Origin: JBDRLU01 sp043812795
Lineage (GTDB): Bacteria; Chloroflexota; Dehalococcoidia; Dehalococcoidales; UBA2162
Direction of reading: 5' to 3'
DNA length: 25,020 nucleotides
Assembly (NCBI GenBank): GCA_043812795.1
Contig: JBDRLU010000070.1
Coordinates: 1 to 25,020 of the forward strand
The notes beneath the pieces are model-generated. The model searched no databases. It was not told the DNA's origin and saw only the letters and a program-made list of their open reading frames with translations. This document shows, piece by piece, positions 7,735-14,155 of the stretch. How positions within the stretch are numbered: the stretch's first letter is position 1; each line of letters begins with the position of its first letter. The translations under genes and the position numbers were made by a program.

Positions 7735-9363
7735 TTATTCCAAACAAGCTTCCATTTCGCCACCCTTCCCTTTGCGTATCAAGGATGGCCTGGCATCCTT
7801 TGGGTCAGTTTTCGGGAAGTCCGCCCGGTAGTGAGTCCCACGACTTTCTTCCCGCAGCAGAGCCGCTCCGGCAAATATCTCTGCGTTCAGTAACAGGTTG
7901 TCATCGGCAATACTCGATACGGAGACCTTCTCACGTAACTCACGAATTTTCCCCAGCAGTTCCAGCAGGCCTTCCTTTCGCCGGACAATCATCAGGGCTT
8001 TGTCCATCTCCTCCCGAATATGGCTGAGTCCCTTTGCATCTCTCCGCGCGATAAGCTCGGTCAATGGGAGAGGACCATTAAATTTCCAGGGCCGAGTAGA
8101 CGCCAGAGCAGCCGCAGCCCGTCCGCCACGGTAGCCGAATACCTGGCAGTCCGCCAGATTATTACCGCCCGGCCGGTCGGCTCCATGGACACCGCCGGAG
8201 ACCTCGCCCACGGCAAACAATCCCGGGACAGTTGTGGCGGCATTTTCGTCTATCTTCACCCCGCCGTTGAAATTCTGAACGAGAGGGGCAATCTCAATAA
8301 CATCGGTACACAGGTTGATACCTCTATCCAGGAAGGTCTGATAGGTGATGGGGGCTTTTTCTTTGAGTTGGTTTTCAGGAACGTGGTTCACATCGAAAAA
8401 TATCCCGCCGTGCTTTGTGCTCCGGCCCTGTGTAATCTCTTGATACATGGCGATATCAATATAGCGGGCATCGGTCCTTGCCGAGAAAGGGAACGACATC
8501 GCTTTCAGAGAAAGGGCCTGCTCTCTGGAGAGTCCCGGAGGAAGATACTCATCCAGGAACTCTTTGCCCAGGACATTTTTCAGGCGAGGCGTAAACCGCC
8601 ACATGTGCGAATGGATAATAAAATTGAGCTTCGGGAAGACAACCCCCGGCCCGATTTGAATGAATTCCATATTAGTAAGAAGAGCCCCGGCCCGGTAGGC
8701 CATAGCAAAGCCATCGCCACGAAGGGAGGGATGATTAACATTGTGCGGGAACAGAGCGCCGGCGCCGCCATTCGCCAGAATGACCGCCTTGGCCAGAATA
8801 TCAATCGGTTTCCCCTGTTTCAAAGCCCGGACACCCCAGATCTCGCCGTTTTCACAAATAAGGTCGAGGACTCTCACGCTTTCAAGGACTCTGACACCTT
8901 GGGCCAGGGAGGCATTTTTCAAAGTCGAGACGATGCTTACTCCGGTCTCACCGCCTTTCGATAACGAACGTGCCCGCGTGCACCCGGAAAGTTTACGCTG
9001 AATAACTTTCCCACCAGAGCGGTCGAACTCAACGCCGAGGTCGATTAGTTCTAAGATTCGGTCGGCTGATTCATGGGCGATTATCAAGGCGAGTGAAGGG
9101 CTTGCCAGTCCCAGTCCGGTTTCCAGAATGTCTTTCAAGAAAATTTCCGGGGAGTCGCCGTCATCGGCCGCATTTAAGGGAGCATTGATACCGAGCGTCT
9201 CCGAGGCTTTCCAGACGGTGCTGCCCCCCGCCCCCCACGTGCCATCCACAGCCACAAGGACATCCAGCCCAGGTTCAAGGCGTTTGGCCTCGTAGGCAGC
9301 CCGGCTGCCGGCGCCACCCCCGCCGATTACCAGAATATCCGTCTTGATTTCTTCAGACGTCAA
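7735..9363 (-). CDS. Divergent fumarate-reductase-like FAD flavoprotein lacking the capping-domain His
   Basis: A 542-residue flavoprotein of the SdhA/AprA superfamily: GGGGAG at residues 14-19, GGVHGADRPGGNNLADC near 390-406 and a C-terminal REESRGTHYRADFP. In the capping domain the usual H-x3-G-G is PLVQNFNGGV, with Gln363 replacing the His, and the SRD-type catalytic arginine region is replaced by SARTDARYID. It is likely a distinct oxidoreductase rather than a fumarate reductase. I place the start at the TTG at 9363, because AAGGAG precedes it by six bases; an in-frame ATG at 9402 would add 13 residues but lies inside a hairpin and lacks a site. It is second in the operon, 118 bases after the PreA-like gene, whose Fe-S clusters might pass it electrons. 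Confidence 0.8.
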   Translation of the reverse strand: MTSEEIKTDILVIGGGGAGSRAAYEAKRLEPGLDVLVAVDGTWGAGGSTVWKASETLGINAPLNAADDGDSPEIFLKDILETGLGLASPSLALIIAHESADRILELIDLGVEFDRSGGKVIQRKLSGCTRARSLSKGGETGVSIVSTLKNASLAQGVRVLESVRVLDLICENGEIWGVRALKQGKPIDILAKAVILANGGAGALFPHNVNHPSLRGDGFAMAYRAGALLTNMEFIQIGPGVVFPKLNFIIHSHMWRFTPRLKNVLGKEFLDEYLPPGLSREQALSLKAMSFPFSARTDARYIDIAMYQEITQGRSTKHGGIFFDVNHVPENQLKEKAPITYQTFLDRGINLCTDVIEIAPLVQNFNGGVKIDENAATTVPGLFAVGEVSGGVHGADRPGGNNLADCQVFGYRGGRAAAALASTRPWKFNGPLPLTELIARRDAKGLSHIREEMDKALMIVRRKEGLLELLGKIRELREKVSVSSIADDNLLLNAEIFAGAALLREESRGTHYRADFPKTDPKDARPSLIRKGKGGEMEACLE

Positions 9364-9398
9364 TTTTGACTCCTTCTGATTAAGGAAGAGGAGAGGGT

Positions 9399-9464
9399 TC
9401 ACCCTGATGGGTTCTCCTTCAGGAAGAATCCTTCTGGATGAATCCCTGAAGGGATAAAGGGTGA
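9399..9464. repeat. Nested inverted repeat in the operon between PreA-like and flavoprotein genes
   Basis: Outer arms TCACCCT (9399-9405) and AGGGTGA (9458-9464) enclose inner arms CCTTCAGG (9416-9423) and CCTGAAGG (9445-9452). The hairpin fills most of the 118-base gap between the first two genes and ends about 36 bases before the preferred TTG start. It could be a processing or attenuation site, or a decayed copy of the dispersed palindromic elements seen elsewhere in the window. No T-run follows on the minus strand, so it is not a classical terminator. Confidence 0.55.
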
Positions 9465-9481
9465 GGAGTTAATAATAAAGA

Positions 9482-10675
9482 TTATTTATAACGCAACTGG
9501 GCCGCATTCTGCGGGCAGACTTCGACGCACATGCCGCAAACATCACAGGCCTTGGGGTCGATGACGGCCCCGGCCCTGGTCAGAGTGATGGCATCATAGA
9601 AGCAGCTTCGCACGCAAACACCGCATTTGTCGCATTTCGCGGTGTCAATGGTGGTGCTGACGTTTTTGGGCGCCCGCGGGACATCTCCCGTTTTTACGAT
9701 ATTCGGGAGAGCTACTCCCCGCATCTTGTTAACGCTTTTGTATCGCTTGCCTTCCATCCAGGCTGACATCATCTCAACCCACTTGCCGGTTACCTTGTAA
9801 CCCTGGAGCATGATGCCAGCCGCAGACTGGACCAATGTCGCGCCGCACATAATATAGGCGACGACATCGCGCCAGTCCCAAACGCCGAGACCGCCGATAA
9901 TCGGGATTTTGACCTGGTTAGCGGCCTGACTTACCAGCCTCAGCCCGTAACCGATGAGATAGGGGCCGCCGTAACCGGCGATGGAGCCGTAAGGCACCGG
10001 GCTGGCGGTTTCGATATCCAGCACGATTCCAGAGAACCGGGCCGACATATTGACGGCATAGGCACCGGCCGCCTCCGCCTGCTTGGCGACGGCCACCGGG
10101 TCGTTAGTCTGGGGTGTAATTTTGACGGAAAAAGGCTTCTTTAATATTGCCGCACAGGCTTTTACGGCTTCATACGTGGCATCGACCGCACCGGCACCCA
10201 TCTTTATTCCCATATCAGCAGCAAAAGGACATGAGTTATTCAACTCGACGAAATCGGCATTAGTCTTGTTTACCAGCGTGCACATTTCCTTCCATTCGTC
10301 CAGCGACGAGCCGGAAAGACTGGCAATAACGACACCGTTATCCTTGATGAGGTCTTTGGCCCGGTTAATATCTTTCATGTAAGTCGGATAATCGAAGTGC
10401 GAGCATTCCTCGAGGGAACGTAGCGTAAAAGCGTGGGGCAAGACATCCGGGTATCCCGGATACTCCCGATAATCAATCAACTTGTACCGCGGCCGGGGGA
10501 AATCGCGACCCAGCCTGCCGCCCTCCCCGAAGAGCGACTTGGCGATGACAGCTCCGGCCCCACCATCGATGCCGTGCTTCATACGAATCGAGTCCATCGT
10601 CGGACTCGCCGAACCAACCACGACCGGATTCTTGAATTTCACTCCGCCGATTTCAACCGTCAAATCAACTGCCAT
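9482..10675 (-). CDS. PreA/dihydroorotate-dehydrogenase-like reductase with two 4Fe-4S clusters (first gene of operon)
   Basis: A 397-residue protein: an FMN-binding TIM barrel of the dihydroorotate/dihydropyrimidine dehydrogenase class (about 1-320) followed by a two-cluster ferredoxin domain. Conserved points are Lys46 (IAKSLFG), VELNNSCPF at 143-151 with Cys149 at the active-site loop, Lys185 (SVKITP) and the FMN-phosphate loop GGLGVWD at 261-267. Cluster cysteines are 348/351/354/358 and 377/380/383/387. It resembles PreA, which with PreT reduces pyrimidines, but no PreT-like NAD(P)H subunit is adjacent. It may therefore accept electrons from ferredoxin and reduce a ring or enoyl bond, or relay electrons to the flavoproteins. 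AGGAGG is six bases before the ATG. A strong promoter lies 84 bases upstream. Confidence 0.87.
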   Translation of the reverse strand: MAVDLTVEIGGVKFKNPVVVGSASPTMDSIRMKHGIDGGAGAVIAKSLFGEGGRLGRDFPRPRYKLIDYREYPGYPDVLPHAFTLRSLEECSHFDYPTYMKDINRAKDLIKDNGVVIASLSGSSLDEWKEMCTLVNKTNADFVELNNSCPFAADMGIKMGAGAVDATYEAVKACAAILKKPFSVKITPQTNDPVAVAKQAEAAGAYAVNMSARFSGIVLDIETASPVPYGSIAGYGGPYLIGYGLRLVSQAANQVKIPIIGGLGVWDWRDVVAYIMCGATLVQSAAGIMLQGYKVTGKWVEMMSAWMEGKRYKSVNKMRGVALPNIVKTGDVPRAPKNVSTTIDTAKCDKCGVCVRSCFYDAITLTRAGAVIDPKACDVCGMCVEVCPQNAAQLRYK

Positions 10676-10758
10676 CTTGCCTCCTGATTCCTTCTTTGCA
10701 TTTTGAGCTTAACATAAAAACACTGTTATTCCCGACACTCCCCTCCCCACAAAAACGA

Positions 10759-10788
10759 ATTATATTCCAAGCTGGAAGCCGAAGTCAA
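10759..10788 (-). promoter_or_regulatory. Sigma70-type promoter of the eight-gene operon
   Basis: On the minus strand TTGACT (10788-10783) is followed after 18 bases by a perfect TATAAT (10764-10759). Expected transcription start is near 10752, giving a leader of about 77 bases before the PreA-like ATG. All eight downstream genes run the same way with short gaps or overlaps, and I see no comparably good internal promoter, so it probably drives the whole cluster. Confidence 0.7.
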
Positions 10789-10982
10789 TTTGCGGGAAAC
10801 GGTAACCCAAAGGCTGAAGCCTGGTAAAGATGCGGGGCTTTTTCTTTGAATGGTACTAATTTGACCGAATTCTGGCGAAGCGAACAAGTGATAGTTTTGC
10901 GACCGATTTTAAGAGGGGTTGAGAAAGAAAGAGTGTTCATGAAAGACTAAATGAATTAAATAAACGGTTAGAATAAAAAGGA

Positions 10983-11537
10983 TTGACGAAGAATGTTACC
11001 AAGTCTAAAATTGTGGCTGTGAAAATAACTTCAGTGTTAGTATTCATCGTCCTGTTAATTCTTCCTCTTATCGCTCGCACGATTTATTTACCATTAGCTG
11101 CATTATCAACGAGAAAAAAGTTGTTAAGCGACACAGTTAAGGAACGGATAAGAATAAAGAGGAGAAGAATTTTAGTTGGAGCAGCTATATTTTATGGGTT
11201 GTTACTAGCGGGAAGTTTTATCTGGGTTCTGATTGAAGTAATTGCTCCGGCAGTAGATGTTTCTCAAATAGGCTTGGTGGCAGCCGGGATATTTTTTATT
11301 ATTTGGTCTTTAATTTTTTTTGTTGGCGCTTATTATTATTACAAATATTCTCGTAAAATGAACCCAATTCCTAAGGAAGGTTTCAATATTGAATCAAAAA
11401 AAGAATGGGATAAGAAGAATTACGAAATAACGGTAAACATAGGATTTAAGAGGTTTCTCCCCATTATGATGGGCGTAACAGTTTTGCTTGGACTACTTCT
11501 TGGATTAACAATGTATTTGCTTACTCAGGTAATTTGA
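10983..11537 (+). CDS. Small four-helix membrane protein, unrecognised
   Basis: A 184-residue hydrophobic protein I cannot assign to a family. Likely membrane segments are about residues 15-36, 62-86, 96-118 and 155-180. Between the first two is a basic loop (TRKKLLSDTVKERIRIKRRR), and a polar stretch KEGFNIESKKEWDKKNYE precedes the last. The third helix ends in the aromatic run AYYYYKYSRK. The frame opens with TTG at 10983; the AAGGA there touches the start codon, so a GTG at 11013 or another start is possible. The coding sequence is visibly richer in A and T than the operon to its left. It lies between that operon's promoter and a tRNA-Pro fragment, suggesting later acquisition. A hairpin terminator follows. 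Confidence 0.6.
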   Translation: MTKNVTKSKIVAVKITSVLVFIVLLILPLIARTIYLPLAALSTRKKLLSDTVKERIRIKRRRILVGAAIFYGLLLAGSFIWVLIEVIAPAVDVSQIGLVAAGIFFIIWSLIFFVGAYYYYKYSRKMNPIPKEGFNIESKKEWDKKNYEITVNIGFKRFLPIMMGVTVLLGLLLGLTMYLLTQVI

Positions 11538-11589
11538 ACTCAGTCGCAAGCTGTGGTTGAGTATTAAAGAGAATATATTAGAATTGGCT

Positions 11590-11616
11590 AAAAAGGAAGC
11601 AAGCGGCCTCCTTTTC
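11590..11616 (+). terminator. Probable intrinsic terminator after the membrane protein gene
   Basis: AAAAGGA (11591-11597) pairs with TCCTTTT (11609-11615), with a further GC/GC pair inside and an AAGCG loop; the descending arm supplies the T-run. It lies 53 bases after the stop codon. A related GGAGGC-AAGC-GCCTTC hairpin ends the InlB-like gene. Confidence 0.5.
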
Positions 11617-11626
11617 TCCCGGCTAC

Positions 11627-11671
11627 ATGGGCTTCGGGCAGTCGGCAGTTCAAATCTGCCAGTCCCGATCA
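11627..11671 (+). other. Second tRNA-Pro(GGG)-like 3' half
   Basis: Bases 11627-11671 match tRNA positions 32-76: T11628 then GGG (11629-11631), TCGGG anticodon 3' strand (11634-11638), CAGTC variable loop, T stem GGCAG/CTGCC around TTCAAAT (11644-11660), acceptor AGTCCCG (11661-11667), discriminator A, then TCA in place of CCA. No matching CGGGACT or D arm lies upstream. Aligned without gaps to the 926-970 copy it is about three-quarters identical, and two T-stem differences are compensatory (A-T to G-C, G-C to A-T). The two thus derive from different functional tRNA genes rather than from one duplication. Position 37 is C, unusual for a tRNA. Bases 11537-11733 hold no gene otherwise. Confidence 0.65.
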
Positions 11672-11733
11672 TACTTTAGCTTTGAAATTGGTATCTTCGG
11701 CAGTCTTTTTCATTCAGTTTCATTAACCTTTGC

Positions 11734-11941
11734 CTACATTCTGCTAACATTCCTATCATAAGCCTCTTTCACGGAAAGAAACTCATCTAGCCTCTGGGCT
11801 GCCGCTTCCTGTAATCCAGCAACTACATGGCAACCTAACAAGTGGTACAACTATCAGAGCCAGGTCAGCCTCCTGTATATTGCCCCTCTGTTTTCTCAAG
11901 ACCTGAGCTAAGCCCAGTACCAAACCGTTAGAACCTTGCAT
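11734..11941 (-). pseudogene. Small frameshifted gene directly after the winged-helix regulator
   Basis: An ATG at 11941 starts two bases after the regulator's stop codon. The first frame reads MQGSNGLVLGLAQVLRKQRG then NIQEADLALI, after which it continues into unlike sequence and stops after about 54 codons. One base over, an open frame reads YHLLGCHVVAGLQEAAAQRL and DEFLSVKEAYDRNVSRM to a TAG at 11734-11736. Joining the frames near 11850 gives a roughly 68-residue helical protein. The tight spacing to the regulator suggests a former operon partner, broken by a one-base indel (or read by a frameshift). I do not recognise the family. Confidence 0.4.
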
Positions 11942-11942
11942 G

Positions 11943-12242
11943 CTAGCCCATTTTAGGCTTGCACCGGCGTCGGCCGCTAAGCACCTTAATCAGGTCTCCT
12001 ACCACCACATCTCTAGTAAGCTCATGCCTTAGTCCGAGGTCAGGATTTGTCTGGAACAAACTACCCTTGCCCGTTCTCTGCCTCTTGATGTATCCCTGAG
12101 CCTCCAGGTTATCAAGAATTCTATGCACTGTCCTCTCAGTAACGTTAATTGCCAAGGCCATCTCCCGAGCAGTGCATTGGGGATGCCCTGAAACATAAAG
12201 TAGTACCAATCCGTGGTGAGTGATAAATGTCCATTCTGTCAT
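11943..12242 (-). CDS. Winged-helix (MarR/ArsR-like) transcriptional regulator
   Basis: A 99-residue DNA-binding protein. The region TAREMALAINVTERTVHRIL (about 24-43) is the helix-turn-helix, and DNLEAQGYIKRQRTGKGSLF (about 44-63) is the following helix plus wing. The opening WTFITHHGLVLLYVSGHP matches small single-domain winged-helix regulators. There is no sensor domain or metal-binding cysteine pair, and the basic tail ends RRRCKPKMG. The ATG at 12242 is preceded by AGAGGAG seven bases upstream. Its promoter overlaps that of the divergent InlB-repeat gene and contains an inverted repeat, which suggests it represses itself and possibly its neighbour; that is inference. Confidence 0.8.
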   Translation of the reverse strand: MTEWTFITHHGLVLLYVSGHPQCTAREMALAINVTERTVHRILDNLEAQGYIKRQRTGKGSLFQTNPDLGLRHELTRDVVVGDLIKVLSGRRRCKPKMG

Positions 12243-12264
12243 TCAAAGCTCCTCTAAAAGTCTA

Positions 12265-12293
12265 TTGACAAGGTAGCTAAACTATAATATGAT
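12265..12293 (+). promoter_or_regulatory. Sigma70-type promoter toward the InlB-repeat gene
   Basis: TTGACA (12265-12270), 17-base spacer, TATGAT (12288-12293). Transcription would start near 12300 and give a leader of about 180 bases before the ATG at 12482. It overlaps the oppositely directed promoter of the regulator. Confidence 0.6.
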
Positions 12294-12309
12294 ATGACAT
12301 AAATGTCAA
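12281..12309 (-). promoter_or_regulatory. Sigma70-type promoter of the winged-helix regulator
   Basis: On the minus strand TTGACA (12309-12304), 17-base spacer, TATAGT (12286-12281). The leader to the ATG at 12242 would be about 30 bases. The -10 region lies inside the spacer of the plus-strand promoter, so the two cannot easily be occupied together. Confidence 0.65.
12295..12308. promoter_or_regulatory. Operator-like inverted repeat between divergent promoters
   Basis: TGACAT-AA-ATGTCA is a 6-base perfect inverted repeat with a two-base centre. It covers most of the -35 box of the regulator promoter and the region just after the -10 box of the opposite promoter. This is the expected place for a dimeric winged-helix protein to bind; binding is not shown. 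Confidence 0.5.
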
Positions 12310-12481
12310 GACATATGGGGCATAGGAAGTACGCTCAATATAATACAACCTTTTATGTTAACAGGAAGTCTTAATCTCGAAGAAAGAACCTCCGAGGTTA
12401 GACAGACCCCTTTATGATTCAGGATGACACAAGAGCAGACTGACATAGCATCCACAAGATTTTGGAGAATAATAAGATAGA

Positions 12482-13939
12482 ATGAAAAACTTTCTGCAAG
12501 AAGCATTGAAATACTTCTGGCTGCCTTTAATAATGGCGCTTGTTTCGTATATTTTTTTTCAGTTACGCGATATTTTGCTGGGAGTGGTAACTCTAGTTGC
12601 TTTAAGTTCAACCTATACGATATTGCGGCTCTATTTTCTTCACAAGAAATGGTGGTTACTTATCATCTTAATGGTTGTTGTTCTCGCCTCGACAGGTTTC
12701 TTTTTTGCTAGGGCACCAGCAATAACGCTTGTCATTAATGGTCAGAAAGTAACGAGCACCAGCGCCAGTTTTAGTGGAGGCTCAGTATCAGTGAATCCTG
12801 GGCCTCAGGTCAATGGCGAATATACTAAAAATACTGTAGTCACACTCACTGCCAACCCAGCCTCCGGCTATGATTGGAAAGGCTGGTCTGGCACTGGTAA
12901 CGACACATCCAATCCTACCACAGTAACTATGAGCAAGGATAAACGAGTAACAATAACCTTTGAACCGCGTTTCTCACTGGTCGTCAATAACCAACTGGTC
13001 ATCGGGTCTTTCATGAGCTTCGACGAAGGCTCGGTATCACTAAATCCTGCTCCCGATAGTGATGGTAAATATACTAACGGTACTATCGTTACACTCACTG
13101 CCCACCCTGATTCAGGCTACGATTGGAAAGGCTGGTCTGGTACTGGTAACGATACAACTAATCCGACCTCGGTAACAATGAGTAGCGGAAAGCATATAAC
13201 AGTTATCTTCGAGCCACGCTTCTCGCTAGTCATCAGCAATCAATTAGTTATCGGCTCCAGTGTCGGTTTCAATGAAGGCTCGGTGTCAGTGAACCCTGCT
13301 CCCGGAGAAGACGGCAAATATGCTGAAGGCACTAAAGTCACGCTTACTGCCATCCCGGCCCCGGGCTACGGCTGTAGAAGCTGGTCAGGTACCATCAACG
13401 ATACAATCAATCCCACGACGGTAACTATAAATAGTGATAAACATGTTGCAGTAACCTTTGAGTTGCGTTTCTTGCTGACTGTCAATAACCAGCCAGTTAC
13501 AGTCTCCAGCACAAATTTTACCGAAGGCTCAGTGTCGGTGAATCTTATCGCAAAGGATGACGGTAAATATCCCAAGGATACAGCCATCACGCTCACGGCT
13601 AGCCCAGCTTCGGGCTATCGTTTCGACCACTGGGGTGGTGATGTCTCAGCTAATGTCACCTCGGTCACCATTACCATGAACGCCAACAAGAACGTCACAG
13701 CAACTTTCATCAAGATTTACACCCTGACCACCTCGGTGAGCCCCACAGACGGTGGCTCTGTCACTCCCGGTAGTGGCACTTACGACGATGGTACCAGCAT
13801 CATTCTTACTGCCGTACCAGCTTCGGGCTATCGTTTCGACCACTGGGGTGGTGATGTCTCAGCTAATGTCACCTCGGTCACCATTACCATGAACGCCAAC
13901 AAGAACGTCACAGCAACTTTCATCAAGTCTGTACCATAA
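12482..13939 (+). CDS. Membrane-anchored protein with five InlB-type beta repeats
   Basis: A 485-residue protein. Residues 1-76 hold three hydrophobic helices (about 12-28, 32-54, 57-76). The rest is five tandem repeats of about 71-84 residues, starting near 79, 164, 248, 332 and 414, of the divergent InlB B-repeat type. Each contains GSVSVNP, G-Y, VTLTA-P-SGY, a W-G/W-S-G turn and a closing NKNVTATF-like strand. Such repeats form rod-like extracellular domains in adhesion or envelope proteins, so the C-terminus is probably outside the cell. Repeats 4 and 5 share an exact 111-base segment, evidence of recent duplication, and a further decayed repeat follows the stop. The ATG at 12482 has a poorly spaced GGAG. 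The gene is AT-richer than the operons around it. Confidence 0.75.
   Translation: MKNFLQEALKYFWLPLIMALVSYIFFQLRDILLGVVTLVALSSTYTILRLYFLHKKWWLLIILMVVVLASTGFFFARAPAITLVINGQKVTSTSASFSGGSVSVNPGPQVNGEYTKNTVVTLTANPASGYDWKGWSGTGNDTSNPTTVTMSKDKRVTITFEPRFSLVVNNQLVIGSFMSFDEGSVSLNPAPDSDGKYTNGTIVTLTAHPDSGYDWKGWSGTGNDTTNPTSVTMSSGKHITVIFEPRFSLVISNQLVIGSSVGFNEGSVSVNPAPGEDGKYAEGTKVTLTAIPAPGYGCRSWSGTINDTINPTTVTINSDKHVAVTFELRFLLTVNNQPVTVSSTNFTEGSVSVNLIAKDDGKYPKDTAITLTASPASGYRFDHWGGDVSANVTSVTITMNANKNVTATFIKIYTLTTSVSPTDGGSVTPGSGTYDDGTSIILTAVPASGYRFDHWGGDVSANVTSVTITMNANKNVTATFIKSVP
13604..13714 (+). repeat. Exact 111-bp direct repeat, first copy
   Basis: Identical to 13817-13927, at a 213-base (71-codon) period, so it stays in frame. 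It encodes PASGYRFDHWGGDVSANVTS and the following strand. Identity at DNA level, against strong divergence of repeats 1-3, indicates a recent duplication or gene conversion. Confidence 0.9.
13817..13927 (+). repeat. Exact 111-bp direct repeat, second copy
   Basis: Matches 13604-13714 base for base; the copies diverge immediately outside. The reading frame closes 12 bases later because the next unit has lost one base. Confidence 0.9.
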
Positions 13940-14030
13940 CCACTCCGGTGGTCCCCACAGGGAGCAACTCCTTCTCTACCAATAGTGGTACTTATCTACA
14001 AGATGGTCAGCAAAATCAAGTCATTTTTTA
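13940..14030 (+). pseudogene. Decayed sixth InlB-type repeat beyond the stop codon
   Basis: Sequence after the stop still resembles the start of repeat 5: ACCACTCCGGTGGTCCCCAC compares with ACCACCTCGGTGAGCCCCAC, and AATAGTGGTACTTATCTACA compares with GGTAGTGGCACTTACGACGA. The alignment is one base short just before the TAA at 13937-13939, so a single-base deletion ended the protein early. The ancestral protein was longer. Confidence 0.5.
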
Positions 14031-14057
14031 CCTTAAAAGCAACTATGATAAAATCTG

Positions 14058-14088
14058 AAAGGAGGCAAGCGCCTTCGTCTTGTTTCTC
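14058..14088 (+). terminator. Possible weak terminator after the InlB-repeat gene
   Basis: GGAGGC-AAGC-GCCTTC forms a six-pair stem with one G-T pair, followed by a T-rich stretch interrupted by G and C. A second hairpin without a T-run (GGCTGG-TGG-CCAGCC, 14092-14106) follows. The flanking genes converge here, so termination is expected. Confidence 0.35.
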
Positions 14089-14155
14089 TTGGGCTGGTGG
14101 CCAGCCACCGGCAAGCTAATAAGAAAGCCTATGAATTTATCGCTCGTTTCAGGAC

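Noticed and set aside
9364..9402. The ATG at 9402 as start of the second flavoprotein
   Set aside because: It lies in a hairpin and lacks a ribosome-binding site, while the TTG at 9363 has AAGGAG at ideal distance and gives the usual short N-terminus before the FAD motif.
926..11671. The two tRNA fragments as a perfect attL/attR pair of one element
   Set aside because: They differ at about a quarter of positions, both lack the 5' half and no integrase lies between them. A single recent element would give near-identical att cores and one intact tRNA.
12306..12611. A 101-residue minus-strand open frame
   Set aside because: It overlaps the start of the InlB-repeat gene and its leader, and the translation has no family features. 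The promoter architecture is better explained by the plus-strand gene and the regulator.
12482..13939. A CRISPR array or satellite in the repetitive stretch
   Set aside because: The repeats are long, in-frame protein repeats of about 71-84 codons, without short direct repeats or unique spacers.
14092..14109. GGCTGG/CCAGCC hairpin as a strong terminator
   Set aside because: There is no T-run on either strand and the stem is short, so it is mentioned only with the weak terminator just upstream.
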